This document shows, piece after piece, positions 26,257 to 39,344 of a stretch of DNA of 64,000 bases. Position numbers and translations under genes: made by a program. The DNA is taken from NCBI RefSeq assembly GCF_014649815.1, contig NZ_BMTT01000020.1, forward strand, positions 1 through 64,000, given 5' to 3'. How positions within the stretch are numbered: the stretch's first letter is position 1; each line of letters begins with the position of its first letter. The notes under the pieces were generated by a model, which had not been told where the DNA came from, ran no database searches, and saw only the letters and a list, made by a program, of their open reading frames with translations. The DNA comes from Streptomyces mutabilis. Lineage in GTDB: Bacteria > Actinomycetota > Actinomycetes > Streptomycetales > Streptomycetaceae.

Positions 26257-27677
26257 GACGTCCGGCACCTCTCCACGAACCGACGGGCGACACCGGGCTC
26301 GGACGCCCAGTGCGTGTGCAGATAGCTCGCGTGCACACCGCGCTCCACAAATCCCTCGACGCGCCGCTCGGGCGCACGCATCCCCCAGGCGGGCGCCACC
26401 CCGGCCCCCGGCTCCACGACCGTCCGGTGGAACTCGTGCCCCCGCATCCGCGTCCCCGCGACCGCCAGCGAGCTGTCCGTGACGGCCACGGCGTCCCGGT
26501 AACCCAGCGTCAGCCGCTCGGACATCCGCGCGGAGGCGTCCAGCACCCCGCACATGGGCAGGCCGTCCAGCTCCCGGCACAGATAGAGCAGCCCCGCACA
26601 CTCGGCGGCGACGGGCGCCCCGCCGAGGGCCAGCTCGGCGACGGCCTTGCGCAGCGGCTCGTTGGCGGACAGCTCGGAGGCGTACACCTCGGGAAACCCG
26701 CCCCCGACGACCAGCCCGGCGGTCCCCTCGGGCAGCTCCTCGTCCCGCAACGGATCGAAGACGACGACCTCGGCCCCGGCGGCGGCGAGCAGTTCGGCGT
26801 GCTCGGCGTAGGAGAACGTGAACGCGGCCCCACCGGCGACGGCCACGCGCGGTCCCAGCCCGTCCGGCGTTCGAGGACGAGGCCCGTCCGGGGCCGAAAG
26901 CGGGGGCCCGGAGGCGGTAGCCCCCGGGGGCGAACAACGCAGGACCTCACCCGCGTCCCAAGCCGCACACTCCAACGCCCCCGCACTACGCGCCAGCCCG
27001 ACCAACGCCTCCAGGTCACAGCCGTCGGAGACCTGCGCGGCCATCGCCGCAACGGCCTCGACCGCCTGCGCGCCCCGCTCGGCGACCGGCACCAACCCCA
27101 GATGCCGGGACGGCGTCTCGACCCGCGGCACCCGCCGCAGCACCCCCAGCACCGGCACCCCGGCGGAGTCCAACGCCTCCCGCAGAAGCGCCTCGTGCCG
27201 ATCCGACCCGACCTTGTTGAGGATCACGCCCCCGACCCGCACCTCCGGGTCCCAGGACACGAACCCGTGCACCAGCGCCGCGACCGACCGCGACTGCGAC
27301 GACGCGTCCACGACCAGCACCACCGGCGCCCGCAGCAGCTTGGCGACCTGCGCGGTGGACGCGAGCTCACCCTCCCCGGCCGCCCCGTCGTACAGCCCCA
27401 TCACACCCTCGACCACGGCGATGTCGCACCCGCGCGCCCCGTGCAGGAACAGCGGCCCGACCAGCTCGGGCCCGCACAGGTACGCGTCGAGGTTCCGCCC
27501 CACCCGCCCGGTGGCGAGCGCGTGGTACCCGGGGTCGATGTAGTCGGGCCCGACCTTGTGCGGCGACACGGCGAGCCCGCGCCCGGCGAGCGCGGCCATC
27601 AGACCCGTGGCGACGGTGGTCTTGCCGCTGCCCGAGGAGGGCGCGGCGACGACCAGCCGAGGAACGGCGGAGGTCAC
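26253..27677 (-). CDS. cobB: Cobyrinate / hydrogenobyrinate a,c-diamide synthase CobB/CbiA
   Basis: 474 residues. ATP- and glutamine-dependent amidation of the a and c acetate side chains. The N-terminal P-loop domain has AAPSSGSGKTTVATGL and PDYIDPGYH; the C-terminal class I glutamine amidotransferase-like domain has the cysteine in AAECAGLLYLCREL and a histidine in GHEFHRT. The linker between the domains contains about 25 Pro/Gly-rich residues encoded by an interspersed Streptomyces repeat (26856-26931) inserted in frame. GTG overlaps the cobO stop (GTGA). Confidence 0.95.
   Translation of the reverse strand: MTSAVPRLVVAAPSSGSGKTTVATGLMAALAGRGLAVSPHKVGPDYIDPGYHALATGRVGRNLDAYLCGPELVGPLFLHGARGCDIAVVEGVMGLYDGAAGEGELASTAQVAKLLRAPVVLVVDASSQSRSVAALVHGFVSWDPEVRVGGVILNKVGSDRHEALLREALDSAGVPVLGVLRRVPRVETPSRHLGLVPVAERGAQAVEAVAAMAAQVSDGCDLEALVGLARSAGALECAAWDAGEVLRCSPPGATASGPPLSAPDGPRPRTPDGLGPRVAVAGGAAFTFSYAEHAELLAAAGAEVVVFDPLRDEELPEGTAGLVVGGGFPEVYASELSANEPLRKAVAELALGGAPVAAECAGLLYLCRELDGLPMCGVLDASARMSERLTLGYRDAVAVTDSSLAVAGTRMRGHEFHRTVVEPGAGVAPAWGMRAPERRVEGFVERGVHASYLHTHWASEPGVARRFVERCRTS
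26856..26931. repeat. Streptomyces interspersed repeat copy within cobB
   Basis: On the plus strand this stretch opens with agcccgtccggcgttcgagg and continues with acgaggcccgtccggggcc, then a G-run and gcggtagcccccggggg. This is the layout of a palindromic element I know as common in Streptomyces intergenic regions. Here it lies inside cobB and is read through in frame on the minus strand. It has two self-complementary parts: ggcccgtccggggcc and gggggcccggaggcggtagccccc. Confidence 0.65.
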
Positions 27678-28273
27678 CACTCGATGCCCCTCTGCCCCTT
27701 CTGCCCCGCGTCCATCGGGTGCTTGACCTTGGACATGTCGGTGACGAGGTCGGCGAACTCCACCAGCTCTTCGGGCGCGTTCCGCCCGGTGATCACGACG
27801 TGCTGGGTCCCGGGCCGCTCCCGCAGCACGGACACGACCTCGTCGGTGTCGACCCACCCCCAGTGCATCGGGTAGGCGAACTCGTCCAGCACGTACAGCT
27901 TGTACGTCTCGGCGGCCAGGTCCCGCTTGACCTGCTCCCAGCCCTCCCGGGCCTTCTCCTCGTTGTCCATCTGGGCGTCCCGCTGGACCCAGGACCAGCC
28001 CTCGCCCATCTTGTGCCAGTCGACGGACCCGCCCTCACCGCTGGCGCCCAGCACCCGCAGCGCGTTCTCCTCGCCGACCTTCCACTTCGCCGACTTGACG
28101 AACTGGAACACCCCGATCGGCCACCCCTGGTTCCAGGCCCGCAGTGCCAGCCCGAAGGCCGCGGTGGACTTGCCCTTCCCGACGCCCGTGTGCACGACGA
28201 CCAGTGGACGATTACGCCGCTGACGGGTCGTCAGTCCGTCGTTCGGTACGACGCTCGGCTGCCCCTTCGGCAT
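27674..28273 (-). CDS. cobO: Cob(I)yrinic acid a,c-diamide adenosyltransferase CobO
   Basis: 199 residues. It transfers the 5'-deoxyadenosyl group of ATP to cobalt. The P-loop is VHTGVGKGKSTAAFG, and the family segments IGVFQFVKSAKWKVGEE, YVLDEFAYPMHWGW and VVITGRNAPEELVEFADLVT are intact. The ATG shares one base with the TAA stop of the upstream chelatase gene (TAATG), and the stop overlaps cobB, so translation runs through the operon. Confidence 0.96.
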   Translation of the reverse strand: MPKGQPSVVPNDGLTTRQRRNRPLVVVHTGVGKGKSTAAFGLALRAWNQGWPIGVFQFVKSAKWKVGEENALRVLGASGEGGSVDWHKMGEGWSWVQRDAQMDNEEKAREGWEQVKRDLAAETYKLYVLDEFAYPMHWGWVDTDEVVSVLRERPGTQHVVITGRNAPEELVEFADLVTDMSKVKHPMDAGQKGQRGIEW

Positions 28274-30284
28274 TACGCGGCCCTCCTGTTTCCCTGCACG
28301 TCCTTCACCAGCCCGGCGATGGAGTCCGCCCGCAGCTCGTCCAACGTCACCGCCGTACCGCCCAGCTCACCCGCGAGCCGCCCGGCCAGCCCCAGCCGCA
28401 CCGGCCCCGACTCGCAGTCCACGACCACCGAGGCGACGCCCTCGGCAGCGAACAGCCGCGCCGCGCGCCCCGCGAGCGCCACCGGCTCGGGGCCACCGGT
28501 GGCCCGCCCGTCCGTCACCACCACGACCAGAGCCCGCCGCGCCGGGTCCCGCAGCCGCTCCACCCGCAGCACCTCGTGGGCACGCAGCAGCCCCGCCGCC
28601 AACGGCGTCCGCCCACCCGTCGGCAGCGACTCCAGCCGTGCCGCGGCGGCGTCCACCGACGAGGTCGGCGGCAGCGCCACATCGGCCGCCGACCCGCGGA
28701 AGGTCACCAGCCCCACCTTGTCCCGCCGCTGGTAGGCGTCCAGCAGCAGCGACAGCACGGCACCCTTGACGGCGCTCATCCGCTGCCGCGCGGCCATCGA
28801 CCCGGAGGCGTCGACCACGAAAAGCACGAGGTTGCCCTCACGCCCTTCCCTCGTCGCCTGTCGCAGATCGTCCCGCCGCACCACCAGCCCCGGGCCGCTG
28901 CGCCCCCGCGCCCGCTGGTGCGGGGCGGCGGCCTGCACGGTCGCCGCCAGGTGCAGCTTGGTCAGCGCCCCCTGCGGCCGGCGGGCCCCGGTCGTCCGCC
29001 CGTGCTCGGTCCGCGCCCGCGACCGCCGCCCGGCGGCCCCCTCGCCCAGCCCCGGCACGCTCAGCACCTTGGCGCGGAACGGCTCGGCGGCCCGCGCGGG
29101 GGACTGCTCACCGGCACCACCGGAAGGCTGCGGCTCCCCGCCCTCCCCGGCCTCGGGGCGCGCGGCGGCGTCACCGTCACCCTGCGGGGCGTCGTCGGGC
29201 TCCGGCTGCCCACCGGGACCACCGGGACCGTCGGGACCCGGGTCGGGGTCGTCGTCCCCGCCACCGTCCCCGTCCGGCCCGCCGAACTCCTCCAGCGTCT
29301 CGTCGAGCTTGTCCTCGTCGAGGCCCGGCGCGTCGAACGGGTTGCGCCGCCGCCGGTGCGGCAGCGCCAGCAGCGCGGCCTGCCGCACGTCCTCCGCCAG
29401 TACGTCGGTCCGCCCGGCCCAGGCCGCCAGCGCGGTCGCCGTGCGGGCCATCACGATGTCGGCGCGCATGCCGTCGACCTCGAACGCGGCACAGGTCGCC
29501 GCGATCTGCCGAAGCGCCCCGTCCCCGAGCCGTACCGAGGGCAGCAGCTCCCGCGCCGCCACGATCCGCGCTCGTACGGCGGCCTCCTCGTCGGCCCAGC
29601 GCGCGGCGAAACCGGCCGGGTCGTCGTCGTAGGCCAGCCGGCGCCGCACGACCTCCACCCGTTGGTCGGGCTCGCGCGAGGCCGAGACCTCCACGGTCAG
29701 CCCGAACCGGTCGAGAAGCTGCGGACGCAGCTCGCCCTCCTCGGGGTTCATGGTGCCGACGAGCAGGAACTTCGAGGCGTGCCGCACCGAAACACCCTCG
29801 CGCTCGACGTACGAGGCGCCCATCGCCGCCGCGTCCAGCAGCAGGTCCACCAGGTGGTCGTGGAGGAGGTTGACCTCGTCGACGTACAGGATGCCCCGGT
29901 GGGCGTCGGCCAGGAGGCCCGGCTCGAAGGCCTTCACGCCCTCCGCGAGGGCCCGCTCGATGTCGAGGGCGCCGACCAGCCGGTCCTCGGAGGCGCCGAC
30001 GGGCAGCTCGACCATCCGGGCCGGCCGGGAGCCCGAGGCCCCCGGCTCGTGCGGTCCGTCCGGGCAGCCGGGGTCGGGGGAGTGCGGGGCGCAGGAGAAG
30101 CGGCACCCGGAGACGACGTCCACCTCCGGCATCAGCGCCGACAGCGCGCGCACGGCCGTGGACTTGGCGGTGCCCTTCTCACCGCGCACCAGCACGCCGC
30201 CGACCGCCGGGGAAACGGCGTTCAGCAGCAGCGCGAGCCGCAGGTCGTCCTGACCCACGACGGCCGTGAACGGGAACGGGTTAC

Positions 30285-30288
<4 letters not shown>
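28273..30288 (-). CDS. Cobaltochelatase ATPase subunit, ChlI-ChlD type fusion
   Basis: 671 residues. The N-terminal AAA+ domain (ChlI/CobS role) has Walker [10 protein letters not shown], Walker [13 protein letters not shown] and the sensor [21 protein letters not shown] long acidic, Gly/Pro-rich linker (about residues 320-400) leads to a C-terminal von Willebrand A domain with the MIDAS motif DASGSM (near 496) and a GGRTPL loop. One chain thus joins the motor and metal-ion-dependent adhesion parts that are CobS and CobT in Pseudomonas denitrificans. It should power CobN. GTGA overlap with cobN. Confidence 0.92.
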
Positions 30289-33934
<3,646 letters not shown>

Positions 33935-33938
<4 letters not shown>

Positions 33939-35443
33939 GCGGGCGCTCCCGGTGGAATGAATGGCAGTCCTTGCGGCGCGCCGGACTCGATGAGCCGCCA
34001 CAGCGCGTCCGTGTCCGCGTGGTGTTCGATCAGGTCGCCGAGCCGGTCGAGCTGCTCCTCGCGCAGCGCGGCGAACGAGGTGTCGGGGGCCGGCACGAAG
34101 CGGCGGCCCGCGGCGGCGGCCACCTCGCGCAGGAACGCCCGCCGGAAGCCGTCCGACTCCAGCGAGCCGTGCCAGTGCGTGCCCCAGGTCTGGCCGACCC
34201 GGCAGCCGTCCAGGAAGGGGACGCCACCCGTCACGTCGGCGACCCCGTGGTGGATCTCGTACCCCTCGACGTGCTCGCCGAGGGCTTCGCCCACCGGCCG
34301 GGTGAGGGTCTTCTCGCGGGCGAACCGCACCCGCACGGGCAGCAGTCCGAGCCCGTCCACGTGCCCGGCACGGGACTCGACCTCGTCCTCGATGTGCTCG
34401 CCGAGCAGCTGGAACCCGCCGCAGATGCCGAGCACGGGCCGCCGCTCGGCCACCCGGCGTGCGATGGCGTCCGCGAGCCCCCGCTCCCGCAGCCACTCCA
34501 GCGCCCGGACCGTCCCCCGCGTCCCCGGAACGATCACGAGGTCCGCGTCGGCCAGTTCCTCGGGCCGGTCCACGAACCGCACCACGACGCCCGGCTCGGC
34601 CGCGAGCGCGTCCACGTCCGTGAAGTTGGACATGAGCGGGACCGCGCAGACGGCGACCCGGAGCACGTCCTCGCCGACGGGCGGCGCGATGACCGACTCC
34701 CGCACGGTCCCGCGCAGGGAGACCCGCAGTCCGTCCTCCTCGTCGATGCCGAGCCCGTGCCGGAAGGGCAGGACGCCGTACGTCCGCCGACCGGTGAGCT
34801 CGTGGAGCATGTCGAGGCCCGGCTCCAGCAGCGAGACGTCGCCCCGGAACTTGTTGACCAGGAACCCGGCGACCAACGCCTGGTCCTCGGGTGCCAGCAG
34901 CGCCACCGTGCCGAAGAACGAGGCGAAGACGCCCCCGCGGTCGATGTCGCCGACGACGAGGACGGGGAACCCGGCGCCCCGGGCGATCCCCATGTTCACG
35001 ATGTCGGTCCGGCGCAGGTTGATCTCGGCCGGACTGCCCGCCCCCTCGCAGATCACCGCGTCATACGTGCCCCGCAGTTCGGCCAGACAGTCCAGCACCG
35101 TGCCGAGCAACCGCTGCTGCCGTCCGCCGTGATAGCCGCGGGCGCTCATCTCGCCGACCGGCTTGCCGAGCAGCACGACCTGGCTGCTCTGCTCGCCCCC
35201 CGGCTTCAGCAGCACCGGGTTCATATGCGCTGTCGGCTCCACGCGGCACGCCTGGGCCTGCATGGCCTGCGCCCGGCCGATCTCCGCGCCCTCGCGGGTG
35301 ACGAAGGAGTTCAGCGACATGTTCTGCGCCTTGAAGGGCGCGACCTTCACGCCCTGACGCACCAGCCAGCGGCAGATTCCGGCGGTGACGACGCTCTTGC
35401 CGGCGTCGGAGGTGGTGCCGGCGACGAGGAGGCCACCGCTCAT
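33935..35443 (-). CDS. cobQ: Cobyric acid synthase CobQ/CbiP
   Basis: 502 residues. It amidates the b, d, e and g side chains of adenosylcobyrinate a,c-diamide using glutamine and ATP. The N-terminal P-loop-like [14 protein letters not shown] and [13 protein letters not shown] are diagnostic; the C-terminal amidotransferase domain has the cysteine in [12 protein letters not shown] and the histidine in YEIHHG. The ATG overlaps the cbiB stop (ATGA). Residues upstream of this ATG in the same frame are low-complexity and belong to the opposite-frame shadow of cbiB. Confidence 0.97.
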
Positions 35444-36405
35444 GACGTACGTCCCTTCGTGAGTGACCGGCGGGTGAGCAGCCGCGCGCTCGCGCACACG
35501 CCCAGCGCCAGCCAGCCCACGCGCCGGGAGAGCCGTACGGCCCGGTCGATGTCGCCGCAACCGGCCCGGACGGCGCGCCCCGCCGCCCCGTTGAGGACGG
35601 GCCGGTGCTCGATGCGCCCGCCGTAGGAGAGCGTCCCGCCCAGCCGCACGCCCAGGGCGCCCGCGAAGGACGCCTCCACGGGACCGGCGTTGGGGCTCGG
35701 GTGCCGTGCGGCGTCGGCGCGCCAGGCCCGTACGGCGCCCCGCGGATCGCCGCCGGCCACGGTGGCCAGGACGGCGGTCAGCCGGGCGCCGGGCCAGCCC
35801 GCGAGGTCGTCGAGCCGGGCCGAGGCCCAGCCGTAGCGGCGGTACCTGGGCGACCTGTGGCCGACCATCGCGTCCAGGGTGTTCACGGCCCGGAACCCGA
35901 GCAGTCCGGGCACTCCGCCCAACGCGCCCCAGACCAGGGCGCCCACCACCGCGTCCGAGGTGTTCTCGGCTACGGACTCCACGACCGCCCGGGCGATCCC
36001 GTCGGCGTCCAGCGCCTGCGGGTCCCGCCCGCACAGGTGCGGCAGCCGCGCGCGGGCCGCCTCGACGTCGCCGGCCTCCAGGGCACGGCCGATGGCGACT
36101 GCCTCGCGGGCGAGCGAGGTGCCGCCGACGACCGACCAGGTGGCGGTGGCGGTCAGCGCGACGGAGGCGGCGGGGGAGTGGCGTACGGCGCGGGTGGCGG
36201 CCAGCCCGAGGGCGGCGGCGCCACCGGCGCACACTGCGGTGTGCAGCGCGCCCCACCCACGGTGGTCACGCCACAGCACCCGTTCCACGGCACCGGCGGC
36301 ACGGCCGAACGCGGCGACCGGGTGTCCGCGGCGCGGGTCGCCGAGGAGGAGGTCACCGAGGAGGCCGGCGGCGGCGCCGTACGCGAAGACGCGTTCGGCG
36401 CGCAC
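35440..36405 (-). CDS. cbiB: Adenosylcobinamide-phosphate synthase CbiB
   Basis: 321 residues, a membrane protein with several hydrophobic segments. It joins (R)-1-aminopropan-2-ol phosphate (or aminopropanol) to adenosylcobyric acid. Family motifs are [16 protein letters not shown], the [20 protein letters not shown] loop, and the [20 protein letters not shown] signature. The GTG start has no Shine-Dalgarno sequence; it lies three bases after the stop of a short leader ORF in the same frame, downstream of a cobalamin riboswitch. It heads the cbiB-to-cobI operon. Named cobD in some schemes. Confidence 0.94.
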   Translation of the reverse strand: MRAERVFAYGAAAGLLGDLLLGDPRRGHPVAAFGRAAGAVERVLWRDHRGWGALHTAVCAGGAAALGLAATRAVRHSPAASVALTATATWSVVGGTSLAREAVAIGRALEAGDVEAARARLPHLCGRDPQALDADGIARAVVESVAENTSDAVVGALVWGALGGVPGLLGFRAVNTLDAMVGHRSPRYRRYGWASARLDDLAGWPGARLTAVLATVAGGDPRGAVRAWRADAARHPSPNAGPVEASFAGALGVRLGGTLSYGGRIEHRPVLNGAAGRAVRAGCGDIDRAVRLSRRVGWLALGVCASARLLTRRSLTKGRTS

Positions 36406-36408
36406 GGT

Positions 36409-36474
36409 TCAACCGGCCGCGGGGAGGGAGAGGCGAAGAGTGTCGCTGGTGAGCCTGGAACGGCAGCCGCGCAT
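36409..36474 (-). CDS. Short leader ORF between the cobalamin riboswitch and cbiB
   Basis: A 21-codon frame, MRGCRSRLTSDTLRLSLPAA plus G and TGA, begins with ATG at 36474 behind GAGTGAGGACATATCGCC. After the TGA comes one ACC codon and then the cbiB GTG in the same frame. Since cbiB lacks its own ribosome site, this ORF may be what the riboswitch controls, with cbiB translated by re-initiation. I know no family for the peptide; its reality as a protein is unproven. Confidence 0.45.
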   Translation of the reverse strand: MRGCRSRLTSDTLRLSLPAAG

Positions 36475-36479
36475 GGCGA

Positions 36480-36632
36480 TATGTCCTCACTCAGGGTGTC
36501 CGCGCCCTGGTTAGAAGAGAACGGCGATGAGAGTTCCTGGCTCCCGGGGATCGCTCCCCGGTCACAGTGGCGGGACCGCGCCGGATTCGCACCGGCTTCC
36601 TCTCCTGTCGCCGTATTGGCTTCGGCAGTCCA
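36480..36632 (-). promoter_or_regulatory. Cobalamin (adenosylcobalamin) riboswitch
   Basis: On the minus strand the conserved elements appear in order: gccgaagccaatacggcgac, ggaagccggtgcgaatccgg, the B12 box region gtcccgccactgtgacc (36560-36576) and gagccaggaactc (36531-36543). The remaining bases to 36480 hold a stem agggcgcggacaccct next to the ribosome site of the leader ORF, which could be the expression platform. Binding of adenosylcobalamin should reduce expression of the cob operon. The 5' and 3' limits are approximate. Upstream, gtcaac and gttgac (36652-36668) form a small inverted repeat with a -35-like TTGAC. Confidence 0.93.
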
Positions 36633-36746
36633 CCACGGCCCGCGAACACCCGTCAACTTGCTGTTGACCTGCGAGGGGGGAGTGTGCGAAGGCCCACACG
36701 CGGGCGGTGTGCGCGGGCGCGCGGAAAGGTGCGCGGGCAGACGGAA

Positions 36747-36791
36747 AGGCGGGGCGTGGGACGGACTCCCAGTCCGTCCCACGCCCCGCCT
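36747..36791 (-). terminator. 21-bp perfect terminator downstream of the pit operon
   Basis: Perfect 21-base arms (36747-36767 and 36771-36791) are closed by a CCC/GGG triloop. It begins 28 bases after the stop of the small membrane protein gene on the minus strand and lies upstream of the cob promoter and riboswitch, insulating the two operons. This is the longest perfect stem in the window. Confidence 0.9.
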
Positions 36792-36818
36792 CACGAGAGT
36801 GCGGGATGCACGCGTCGC

Positions 36819-37040
36819 TCAGGCGACGATCAGGTAGATGCCGTACGCCACCGCCGCGGCGCAGGCCGCGAAGCACGCGTACGCGCCGGTGACCGCGAGG
36901 CCCGCGGAGCCTCCCTCGGCGGCGGCCCGCTCCTGGCGGGAGAGACCGGCGATGCCGAGGGTGAACAGGCCCACCAGGGCCACGGTGGCCACGAGGCTGA
37001 CCCCGAAGACGGAGCCGAGCGCTGCCCAGTCGATGCTCAT
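36819..37040 (-). CDS. Small two-helix membrane protein downstream of pit
   Basis: 73 residues with two hydrophobic helices (about 10-32 and 48-70) joined by a charged loop, LSRQERAAAEGGS. It follows the phosphate transporter gene by 34 bases on the same strand with AAGGAAACGAACCTCC-type spacing before its ATG, and is followed by a strong terminator, so it is the last gene of a pit operon. Its constant place beside pit suggests an accessory role in phosphate uptake, which is inference. Confidence 0.8.
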   Translation of the reverse strand: MSIDWAALGSVFGVSLVATVALVGLFTLGIAGLSRQERAAAEGGSAGLAVTGAYACFAACAAAVAYGIYLIVA

Positions 37041-37074
37041 GGAGGTTCGTTTCCTTCGTACCCGGAGCGCGGGT

Positions 37075-38316
37075 TCAGACGGTGGTGGTGGCCGACGGGG
37101 CCTTGGACTCGGACGCGGAGGCGGCGACGGCGGCCGCCGGCTCCCCAGTCACGCCCGCCGGGGGCGGGGTGACGGCGGCCATCGCCTGGGTCACCACACC
37201 GGACTGCTCGGACTCGTCGGCGTCGATGACGTTGGTGTGGTCGACGACCTCGCGCCGGGAGAGCTTCCAGATGGCGGCGCTGGAGGCGACCAGGAAGACC
37301 GCGACGAGGGCGGTGCCCCAGTCACCCAGGCCGCACACCCACTCGGCGATCGCGGCGACCAGGGCCGCGGCCGGCAGGGTCAGACCCCAGGCGACGAACA
37401 TCCGGGTGGCCGTGGACCAGCGGACCACGCCGCCCTTGCGGCCGAGACCCGCGCCCATCACCGCGCCGGAGACCGAGTGCGTGGTGGAGAGGGAGAAGCC
37501 GAGGTGGGAGGAGGCCAGGATGACCGTCGCGGCGCTGGTCTGGGCGGCGAAGCCCTGCTGCGGCTGGAGGTCGGTCAGGCCCTTGCCCATGGTGCGGATG
37601 ATGCGCCAGCCGCCGAGGTAGGTGCCGAGCGCGATGGCGATGCCCGCGGAGAGGATGACCCACATGGGCGGGTCGGAGTCGGGGGCGAGCGAGCCGCCGG
37701 CGACCAGGGCCAGGGTGATGATGCCCATCGTCTTCTGGGCGTCGTTGGTGCCGTGGGCCAGCGAGACCAGTCCGGCGGAGGCGATCTGCCCGGTGCGGTA
37801 GCCCTTGGCGGCCGCCTTGCCGTCGGCCTTGCGGCCGAGTCGGTACGTCAGCCGCGCGCCGAGCATCGCCGCGATGCCCGCGACCAGTGGGGCGGCGATC
37901 GCGGGGAGGAGCACCTTGGTGACGAGCACGTCGCCGTGGACCGCGCCGACGCCCGCCGAAGCGATCGCGGCACCGATCAGACCGCCCATCAGGGCGTGGG
38001 AGGAACTGGACGGGAGACCGACCAGCCAGGTCAGCAGGTTCCAGAGGATCGCGCCGACCAGGGCGGCGAAGATGACCTCGGGACGGATGCCGGTCTCGTC
38101 CACGAGACCCTTGGAGATCGTGTTGGCGACCTCCACGGAGAGGAAAGCGCCGACAAGGTTGAGGACGGCGGACATGGCCACCGCCACCTTGGGCTTGAGC
38201 GCACCGGTCGAAATGGTCGTTGCCATCGCGTTGGCGGTGTCGTGGAAACCGTTCGTGAAATCGAACGCGAGAGCGGTCACCACCACAATCGCGAGGATCA
38301 GCGAGAAGCTTTCCAT
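37075..38316 (-). CDS. pitH2: Low-affinity inorganic phosphate transporter, Pit family
   Basis: 413 residues with about ten helices. Both PHO4-family signatures are present: FDFTNGFHDTANAMAT near the N terminus and SLAHGTNDAQKTMGIITLAL in the middle. It takes up phosphate, probably as metal-phosphate with protons. The last 40 residues are an Ala/Pro/Ser-rich cytoplasmic tail. Upstream are two 11-base direct repeats of PHO-box type. I recall the S. coelicolor gene at this place being called pitH2 (SCO1845). Confidence 0.93.
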   Translation of the reverse strand: MESFSLILAIVVVTALAFDFTNGFHDTANAMATTISTGALKPKVAVAMSAVLNLVGAFLSVEVANTISKGLVDETGIRPEVIFAALVGAILWNLLTWLVGLPSSSSHALMGGLIGAAIASAGVGAVHGDVLVTKVLLPAIAAPLVAGIAAMLGARLTYRLGRKADGKAAAKGYRTGQIASAGLVSLAHGTNDAQKTMGIITLALVAGGSLAPDSDPPMWVILSAGIAIALGTYLGGWRIIRTMGKGLTDLQPQQGFAAQTSAATVILASSHLGFSLSTTHSVSGAVMGAGLGRKGGVVRWSTATRMFVAWGLTLPAAALVAAIAEWVCGLGDWGTALVAVFLVASSAAIWKLSRREVVDHTNVIDADESEQSGVVTQAMAAVTPPPAGVTGEPAAAVAASASESKAPSATTTV

Positions 38317-38357
38317 TTACCCAGGCAATCGTTCGAGGTCATTGGCTGGACGAACGT

Positions 38358-38385
38358 AGGTAACCATGGTGAACGGAAGATGAAC
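38358..38385 (-). promoter_or_regulatory. PHO box (PhoP operator) upstream of pit
   Basis: Read on the minus strand the sequence is GTTCATCTTCC then GTTCACCATGG then TTACCTACG. The first two are 11-base direct repeat units (38375-38385 and 38364-38374) with the GTTCAYC core of Streptomyces PhoP sites; the third is degenerate. It lies 41-69 bases upstream of the pit ATG. Phosphate control by PhoR-PhoP is expected from the family; binding is not shown here. Confidence 0.72.
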
Positions 38386-38534
38386 TGGACCGGGCGTCGC
38401 GGTGACCGGAATCGGGGGTACCGCCTCCCTCCCCGTATTCGCCCCGGTGCTCTCCGGAGACGTGCCTGGCAGGATCGTCGCGAAGCCGGTCGGCGGCGGT
38501 ACGCGAGGGGTCCGAAGCGGCCGGGGAGGAGAGG

Positions 38535-39278
38535 GTGACTGTGACGTATTCGCGGACCGGGGAGGCGGGGGAACGGGCGTCCGGACGGACGGGCGCGGAC
38601 GGCAAACGCGCCCCGGAGGCGGCCCGGGAGGCGGCCTGGGAGGCGCTCGTCGCCACGGCCCATCGGACGGTGGCGGACGGCCTGGTGGTCGGCACCTCGG
38701 GCAACGTCTCCGTGCGCGTCGGCGACACGGTGCTCGTCACCCCTTCGGGCGTGCCCTACGACCGTCTCGCCCCCGAGGACATCACCGGCGTCGACCTCGA
38801 CGGCCGGCAGGTGCTCGGCACGCTGGTCCCCACCAGCGAACTGCCCATGCACCTCGCCGTCTACCGCGCCACCGACGCCGGGGCCGTCGTCCACACCCAC
38901 GCCGTGCACGCCACGGCCGTCTCGCTCCTCGTCCCCGAGCTCCCGCCGGTGCACTACATGACCGCGGCGCTCGGCGGCCCGGTCCGCGTCGCCCCCTACG
39001 CGACCTACGGCACCGACGAACTGGCCCGCACCATGCTCGACGCCCTCACCGACCGCACCGGCTGCCTCCTGGAGAACCACGGCACCATTACCTACGGCAC
39101 CTGCCTCGACCAGGCCTACGACCGCACCGCCCAGCTGGAGTGGATGTGCCGCCTGTGGCTGACGGCCTCCTCGCTGCCCGGCCGGTCGCCTTCCCTGCTG
39201 ACCGAGGAGCAGCTGGCCGAGGTGGCGGACCGGCTGCGGGGGTACGGGCAGCGGTCTGAACCCCCCACCGCCGGTTGA
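38535..39278 (+). CDS. Class II aldolase (fuculose-phosphate aldolase-like)
   Basis: 247 residues. A zinc-dependent class II aldolase/adducin-fold protein. The N-terminal GTSGNVSVRVGDTVLVTPSG binds the phosphate, TSELPMHLAVY holds the acidic residue, and the zinc histidines are in VVHTHAVHA and the later LENHG. It should cleave a sugar phosphate such as fuculose-1-phosphate to dihydroxyacetone phosphate and an aldehyde; no fucose operon is nearby. Two GTG codons six bases apart (38535, 38541) could start it behind GGAGGAGAGG. Divergent from pit. Confidence 0.9.
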   Translation: MTVTYSRTGEAGERASGRTGADGKRAPEAAREAAWEALVATAHRTVADGLVVGTSGNVSVRVGDTVLVTPSGVPYDRLAPEDITGVDLDGRQVLGTLVPTSELPMHLAVYRATDAGAVVHTHAVHATAVSLLVPELPPVHYMTAALGGPVRVAPYATYGTDELARTMLDALTDRTGCLLENHGTITYGTCLDQAYDRTAQLEWMCRLWLTASSLPGRSPSLLTEEQLAEVADRLRGYGQRSEPPTAG

Positions 39279-39344
39279 TCCGAACGGCCCGCCCGTCCGC
39301 CGTCCCGGTGGCTTACTCCGGAGCCCCCCGGGAAACTGAAAGGC

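Noticed and set aside
36640-36670. A textbook -35/-10 promoter for the cob operon at TTGAC
   Set aside because: A TTGAC sequence exists but no good -10 lies at the right spacing, so I only mention it with the riboswitch.
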